Source of the DNA: an uncultured Capnocytophaga sp.
GTDB lineage: Bacteria; Bacteroidota; Bacteroidia; Flavobacteriales; Flavobacteriaceae
Length of the DNA: 6,432 nucleotides
Direction: 5' to 3'
Assembly (NCBI GenBank): GCA_905372595.1
Contig: CAJPPS010000086.1
Coordinates: 1-6,432, forward strand
Below are positions 6,416-6,432 of this stretch, piece after piece (position 1 is the stretch's first letter; each line of letters opens with the position of its first letter). The translations under genes and the position numbers were made by a program. The notes below the pieces were generated by a model. The model did no database searches, was not told the DNA's origin, and worked only from the letters and a program-made list of their open reading frames with translations.

Positions 6416-6432
6416 CCATATAAAGATAAAAG

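Overview
The window looks like a piece of a Bacteroidota chromosome, most likely family Flavobacteriaceae. Capnocytophaga or a close relative is the best guess, but it is a guess from style and not from a marker gene. The DNA is AT-rich, no gene has a clear Shine-Dalgarno sequence, and there are several TAnnTTTG motifs, the Bacteroidota -7 promoter element. Two lipoproteins have a K/E-rich stretch right after the lipidated cysteine, which resembles the surface-export signal described in Capnocytophaga. The proteins belong to families typical of this phylum: BspA-like leucine-rich repeats, HmuY, and a TonB-dependent receptor.

Layout from left to right. (1) A gene cut by the left edge (1-1477, +) encodes tandem Ig-like beta-sandwich repeats followed by BspA-type leucine-rich repeats, probably a surface adhesin. 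(2) A hairpin lies in the 63-base gap (1486-1525). (3) Three genes follow on the same strand: a lipoprotein with two tandem lipocalin-like domains (1541-2407); a TonB-dependent outer-membrane receptor that overlaps it by 11 bases (2397-4505); and an HmuY-family lipoprotein with two HmuY-like halves (4518-5702), 12 bases further on. (4) A strong hairpin terminator (5707-5736) closes this cluster. (5) A SprT-like zinc metalloprotease-fold gene runs on the opposite strand (5745-6350) and converges on the terminator. (6) The last 82 bases are AT-rich promoter sequence, apparently divergent: one -7 motif faces SprT and another faces a gene beyond the right edge.

The working model for the three-gene cluster is heme uptake. 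HmuY-type surface lipoproteins take heme from host proteins and hand it to a partner TonB-dependent receptor (HmuR type). The receptor here keeps a histidine between its FRAP-like and NPNL-like motifs, as heme receptors do. The translationally overlapping two-domain lipocalin-like lipoprotein is the least understood member. It may be an additional ligand-binding or accessory surface protein for the same receptor. No stretch longer than 300 bases lacks a gene, and I see no RNA gene, CRISPR array, insertion sequence or attachment site.
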